A stretch of 64,000 nt of DNA from Nemopilema nomurai. Lineage: Eukaryota; Cnidaria; Scyphozoa; Rhizostomeae; Rhizostomatidae. Below, piece after piece: positions 61,001 through 64,000 of this stretch (positions are counted from its first letter, which is position 1; every line of letters starts with the position of its first letter). The stretch is taken from positions 186,001-250,000 of the forward strand of contig ML133438.1 of the NCBI GenBank assembly GCA_003864495.1, in the 5' to 3' direction. Made by a program: the position numbers and the translations under genes. The notes under the pieces are model-generated. The model was given only the letters and a program-made list of their open reading frames with translations, had not been told where the DNA came from and did not search any database.

Positions 61001-63999
61001 ACGATTTGTCGTTATAAAAACTCAAGCTTCACGGTATATCGAATATCCTTTCATTATCTTTTTTATAGGTTACTTTAAGTATGCCTTTCTAATAGACAAC
61101 ATTGTCTTTCAACTTATTTTTGTGTCTTTTCGATACCATCACTTGTTTTGCTGTTACTGTGCATTCTCAGATAGGCTCAAAGCATTTTGCCTCCATAAAC
61201 CTGAAGCCATTTTTAAACTTCTTCTTCTTGAAGAGTGCCAATTGAAATGTGCCCTTCCTTAGATCTTACTACCTTACTAAGCTCAGATTTTTTATACCAT
61301 ATGATATGCTTACGAAACCAGTACCTTTATTGAAAAAATAGCTACAAAGAGTATCGCTACTGAATAGGCATTTATGGTAGATTTCTGTGTATAAGAGAGG
61401 GTTTTACATTTTAAGATGATTAAGCGACCGTCTATGATGTATCTGTATGTTGACCAAGCAACAAACAAGATAAGGATGGGTACGGACTACATTGTTCAAG
61501 GACTTACTGGGGAAATTGACCCGCAAACCTTTACGCTTACCATGAAGAATGATGCCGGGTCATATGAGCTACGTATCAATGCAGATATGGATAAGCTGTA
61601 CGGAAAATATTGGAGCAAAAGGGCGAACAAAGAGGTAGGTATCATTATTTTTGTCATTTTTGTCAAAGCTAGTGTTAGCCTGCCACGTCTTGGGTGTCGA
61701 TGCTGGTCAATGCGAAGAATATCCACATAAAAAGACAAGTGATTCCTTTATAAAAACAGCATAAAACTAGCAAAAATCATCAAACACTCCAGTCTAAAAC
61801 CATGTTCCCACAAACACTTTTTGGCCTAGGCACCATGGGTCGTCCCCAGACTCCATAACCGGCAGCGGCCCCGTGTGAGGGGCCAGATAACTGGGCTCAG
61901 GCTGTGGTGGCAGGGTAGAATTCCCACAACATTAATCTTATTCATTCTAAATATAGTGTAGTGTCCTTCACACTAGAGACTGCAGCAGCATTGTTAACTA
62001 CAACCGAGGCTTCGCTTTGTGGCTTGCTATTCGCTTGCCTTTTTGCAATTCAAATCTTTCGTGTATACTGTTGCAGTACACAATCCTCGTGTTGAAAGCT
62101 GACTCTGGAGTGAGTGGGTTTTATGCGATGGGTGGCGATCAAATTCCAACAGGAATCGTGCAGCTTGGCAAAAGAACTGCCGACATTGTGTTTGGTGGTT
62201 ATACACTGCCAGCTATGATCTCTGAAAATAAAATTATCTTCAATGCTCCAAATCCCGGCCAAAAGAGCATTTTGATAACTTATTCAGGTATTTGGTCAAC
62301 ATTTTGTCTACTTCTTCTACACTACTTCTTTTTGTCTTAATTATGGATGCTGCACAGTGTATTCTTTTCGACTCCGTGTTTCTAGAGAACTGTTATTTTG
62401 GCACTTGAAACGAAAGTTTTTCTTGTTAACATTCTAGCACAAATCTTGCTGAAACCAGAAGGAAATTACCTTTACGGATTTAATTTCCAATCACAAAGTA
62501 CCACTCCAAGAATTGCTTTCGATGCAAAGCAGTTTGCCTCTGGGCATCAAAAAGTCCTGAAAAAGAAAGTAAGTCAAATTTTTGAAAACCAAGCTTGATT
62601 TCAGAGAATTCTATTCTATAAATGTCTTTTTTTCTGTTTCATACAATGTTTCAAAAATTTGCTCCTGAAAGCTTCAATTGTCCACCTTGGATATTGTAAC
62701 TGTGGGAAGCAGTGTTTTTTGCTTATCAGCGCTAGACCCAGATCGACTTACGATTAGTATTACGTTGGTTTGCCTTTGGGCTGCCTTTCAACATTTGGCA
62801 CTGAAAGGGTTCAAGAAAATGCACTTTAGATTTTATTGTTTTTAGCACAGTTTTAACTACCAGATGATTTTTTATACCTTTCTATGAAATACTCAGCCAT
62901 AAGTCAGTTATTTTCTTCATCCCTTTTTTGTTCCTTAAATCTATTTGATGAACAACTGTTGATTCAATTATGCCTTGGCATAAATATGTCAGTACCTTTT
63001 CTGTTGATTGTGAAACATTTGTCTGCCAAGGCATTTGCACAATGTCAGAAAGATTGACTTCTGCAACGAGTTGTAACCTATACGGCGTATACCGTATGTT
63101 TATTTATTCATTGTAATTCTAGAACAAGGATGAAGAACATGCAGAAAAGTGGCTGTTAGATATTGTTGAGGAATTCTGGAAATGTTCTGATGCCGGAGAT
63201 TATGAAGGATTCTTGAGAAGTATGCCAATTGTAGCTATCCCATTCTCACGCAAGACCCTTTAGCTGCATGTTCTGGCATTGTACATCGTGGAAGGATTTC
63301 TTGAAAGATTTAACATTTGAGTGATATTTGTCAAAAGAGACTTATATACAGACATATTAATGAGCTATTTCTCCAAATGAGCTATTTCTTTATATTATTG
63401 TGGCTGATATTCTTATCACCTATGATAATATCTGCCTTCTATTCCGTTGTAGTTTGATACTATACTTTTAATACTTTTAAGCATTTCTATGCAGACCTAG
63501 CATCCCACAAAATTTTTTCTGATTTCAGTTTCAATGGATGACATGAAGGAGGGGTTTTCGAACGAAGCATTTGACAAGATGGTTATAGACAATAGACGAT
63601 CGATCGGAAAGTACGTTCCCAATTCTGCTGTCTTTCTTGGAAAGAAAGCTCAAGTAACGATGGGAAAGCCAATCGGTGTCACTCGATATGACTTCAAGTT
63701 TGATTTTGAAAAACTCAAGCAAATAGAATATTCCCTGACACTTAAAGATGCTGACAGGAAGCTAAATGGTAAGTGAACTTGTGGAAAGACAGCACAAAGA
63801 CTTTCTTGCTCTCTAAATTTGATGCTCACGCTTAGAGTAAGGGGGGGGGGGATGCTCTCTACGTGATCGTCTCCTTACTTTTAAAGATCATTATAACTAT
63901 CTTACGAAAGCATGAAGCAGGAGATCAAGTAAAAGGCAGATGATAATTTAGTTGGTAACGAATTGTCTCTTCAACAATCCAGTTTCAGGATATAGTTGA
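50283..63999 (+). CDS. Tudor-knot/TIR-like/beta-barrel multidomain protein, about 23 exons
   Basis: The exon chain is given by coding coordinates: 50283-50289, 51128-51225, 52314-52412, 52576-52774, 53180-53280, 53663-53761, 54399-54585, 54947-55087, 56011-56517, 56990-57132, 57259-57424, 57583-57709, 58092-58285, 58539-58722, 59207-59430, 60433-60639, 60772-60896, 61416-61634, 62077-62287, 62438-62568, 63123-63219, 63529-63768, 63989-63999. It totals 3717 nt, about 1238 aa, with every junction in phase. Domains by approximate residue: Tudor-knot plus Tudor-like twice (3-134, 135-263), linker (264-353), TIR-like 1 (354-470), beta-rich domains (480-750), TIR-like 2 (768-890), beta-rich modules (895-1123), NTF2-like domain (1124-1238). 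There is no signal peptide, so it is probably intracellular. Weak points are the 7-nt first coding exon, donors gtcctt (57133) and gttcga (58286), and the last exon at the window edge. Function unknown. Confidence 0.7.
51128..52774 (+). other. Module 1: Tudor-knot plus Tudor-like barrels (3 exons)
   Basis: Exon 51128-51225 gives VGLKIEYRMPNGRATNALVL; exon 52314-52412 gives VTYDGWSSIYDEFVE; together they follow the Tudor-knot/chromo-barrel pattern (VHYxGWxxRxDEWV in MYST/MRG proteins). Exon 52576-52774 (GDKLEVKWLDGSSYIGTVL) resembles a classic Tudor barrel. Such domains usually bind methylated peptides or nucleic acid. The aromatic cage was not modelled. Confidence 0.7.
51860..52053. repeat. 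(TTC)n microsatellite in intron 2
   Basis: About 190 bp of TTC repeats with TTTTTC and TGCTTC interruptions, all pyrimidine on the transcribed-sense strand. The poly-Lys and poly-Phe open frames here are artefacts of the repeat. Confidence 0.95.
53180..54585 (+). other. Module 2: repeat of the Tudor-knot/Tudor exon triplet
   Basis: Exons 53180-53280, 53663-53761 and 54399-54585 repeat module 1 with the same phases and near-equal lengths. Matching peptides are VGKQITVKLMNGKTSKAEVI, VTYDGWSKVYDEYVE and NDKLKVLWLDGSTYVGTVL. The genomic triplet was duplicated, not only the protein. Confidence 0.8.
56011..56517 (+). other. TIR-like domain 1 (single exon)
   Basis: Alternating strands and helices: YHVGIGAS (strand A), DFADIVKQALGKRG (helix A), LKATTDQDD (strand B), RTFLLIYSDS (strand C), MDENVIRHLTRAAERF (helix C), ETIIVALVRPG (strand D), NVVFFSHDWF (strand E). 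The Glu of DEN (about residue 408) falls where the catalytic Glu of SARM1-type TIR domains lies, before the IVP-like strand. The fold call is from pattern only. Confidence 0.55.
56990..58722 (+). other. Beta-rich barrel-like domains (5 exons)
   Basis: First unit: LSGTWLCQAAV...FTMLLKQHGNKITG...IEGEV...LKLRLTYRG...LEGQYYEE, a pattern of short strands with G-N-x-I-x-G and Gly-rich turns. Second unit: AHWYRDHEYNETFAIIHRGG with NEILAEF...GFIDLVTKTLQL. They resemble lipocalin-like or other ligand-binding barrels but I cannot assign a family. Confidence 0.4.
59207..60639 (+). other. TIR-like domain 2 (two exons)
   Basis: YPVVIFCTEHEKTKAL, then VSIKSSDWEKSRTVILLLSR, then YTQTDEDLIDAIESAAEKEI, then PIFNIGLDSWF. 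It aligns with domain 1 around SRTVILLLS / TRTFLLIYS and DEDLIDAIESAAEK / DENVIRHLTRAAER. An intron (59431-60432) falls directly after the conserved Glu codon. The tail GPGNWKNQQLRLKLMNSLAR is probably the last helix. Confidence 0.55.
60772..62568 (+). other. Further beta-rich modules (4 exons)
   Basis: Exons 60772-60896, 61416-61634, 62077-62287 and 62438-62568. They carry strand-like segments such as MMYLYVDQATNKIRMG, GLTGEIDPQTFTLTM, KSILITYS and GNYLYGFNFQSQS. The N-K-I...G-x-I...L-x-L spacing echoes the barrel units at 56990-58722. No family assigned. Confidence 0.4.
61805..61929. repeat. GC-rich insert between 9-bp direct repeats
   Basis: TTCCCACAA at 61805-61813 and 61921-61929 flank 107 bp that is far more GC-rich than the surrounding intron. 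The insert includes a perfect stem GGCCCC-GTGTGA-GGGGCC. The direct repeats look like a target duplication of a short inserted element. Confidence 0.4.
63123..63999 (+). other. NTF2-like (DUF4019/DUF3887-type) C-terminal domain
   Basis: HAEKWLLDIVEEFWKCSDAG followed by DYEGFL, DKMVIDNRRSIGKYV and YDFKFDFEKLKQIEYSLTLK, with a terminal NGYS. This is the order seen in small cone-fold domains: helix with W, DAGDY, R..lGk, then strands ending G-Y. The stop TGA at 63997-63999 right after G-Y-S fits the natural end of that fold. Confidence 0.45.
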
Positions 64000-64000
64000 T

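Overview
The window is eukaryotic and almost certainly from an invertebrate animal. It is AT-rich, has many short exons bounded by GT-AG introns, and carries animal-specific proteins (rootletin, type-2 cystatins, a PAN/EGF/LamG secreted protein, a class A GPCR). The gene content and domain mix suggest an anthozoan cnidarian (coral or anemone), but that is an inference. No rRNA, convincing tRNA, operon or CRISPR structure was seen. All gene models below were built by hand from splice sites and codon phase.

Layout. 0.8-5.1 kb: a decayed Ty3/gypsy retrotransposon on the minus strand with about 140-bp LTRs. 5-13.6 kb: mostly non-coding, with a hairpin-rich tandem repeat (7.3-7.9 kb), a degenerate inverted-repeat element (9.8-10.9 kb) and a hAT transposase remnant (12.7-13.0 kb). 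13.7-15.6 kb: a complete four-exon gene for a secreted PAN/apple + EGF + LamG protein. 17.8-22.5 kb: two complete two-exon cystatin genes, head to head, with a TTAA-flanked MITE between them. 23.8-24.2 kb: a 16-bp minisatellite of 27 units. 25.0-32.9 kb (minus): nine exons for the C-terminal half of rootletin (about 1027 aa). Upstream microexons (15, 42 and 38 nt) lie inside a 3.0-3.1 kb tandem duplication (32.8-38.9 kb). The N-terminal half of rootletin is not visible. 40.3-41.3 kb (minus): an intronless GPCR. 42.3-42.7 kb: a MITE. 44.6-48.1 kb: isolated coding-like exons that I cannot identify.

50.3-64.0 kb (plus): the most unusual locus, one continuous gene of about 23 exons whose splice phases agree throughout, predicting about 1238 aa. 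It begins with two tandem modules of Tudor-knot (chromo-barrel) plus Tudor-like barrels, encoded by a duplicated exon triplet. These are followed by a linker, a TIR-like domain, beta-strand-rich domains resembling ligand-binding barrels, a second TIR-like domain, more beta-rich modules, and an NTF2-like C-terminal domain. The two TIR-like copies share a Ser...Asp-Glu...Ala-Ala-Glu signature that places a glutamate where the catalytic Glu of NAD-cleaving TIR domains lies. I know of no described protein with this architecture; it is the best candidate here for an undescribed (possibly innate-immune or NAD-signalling) system.
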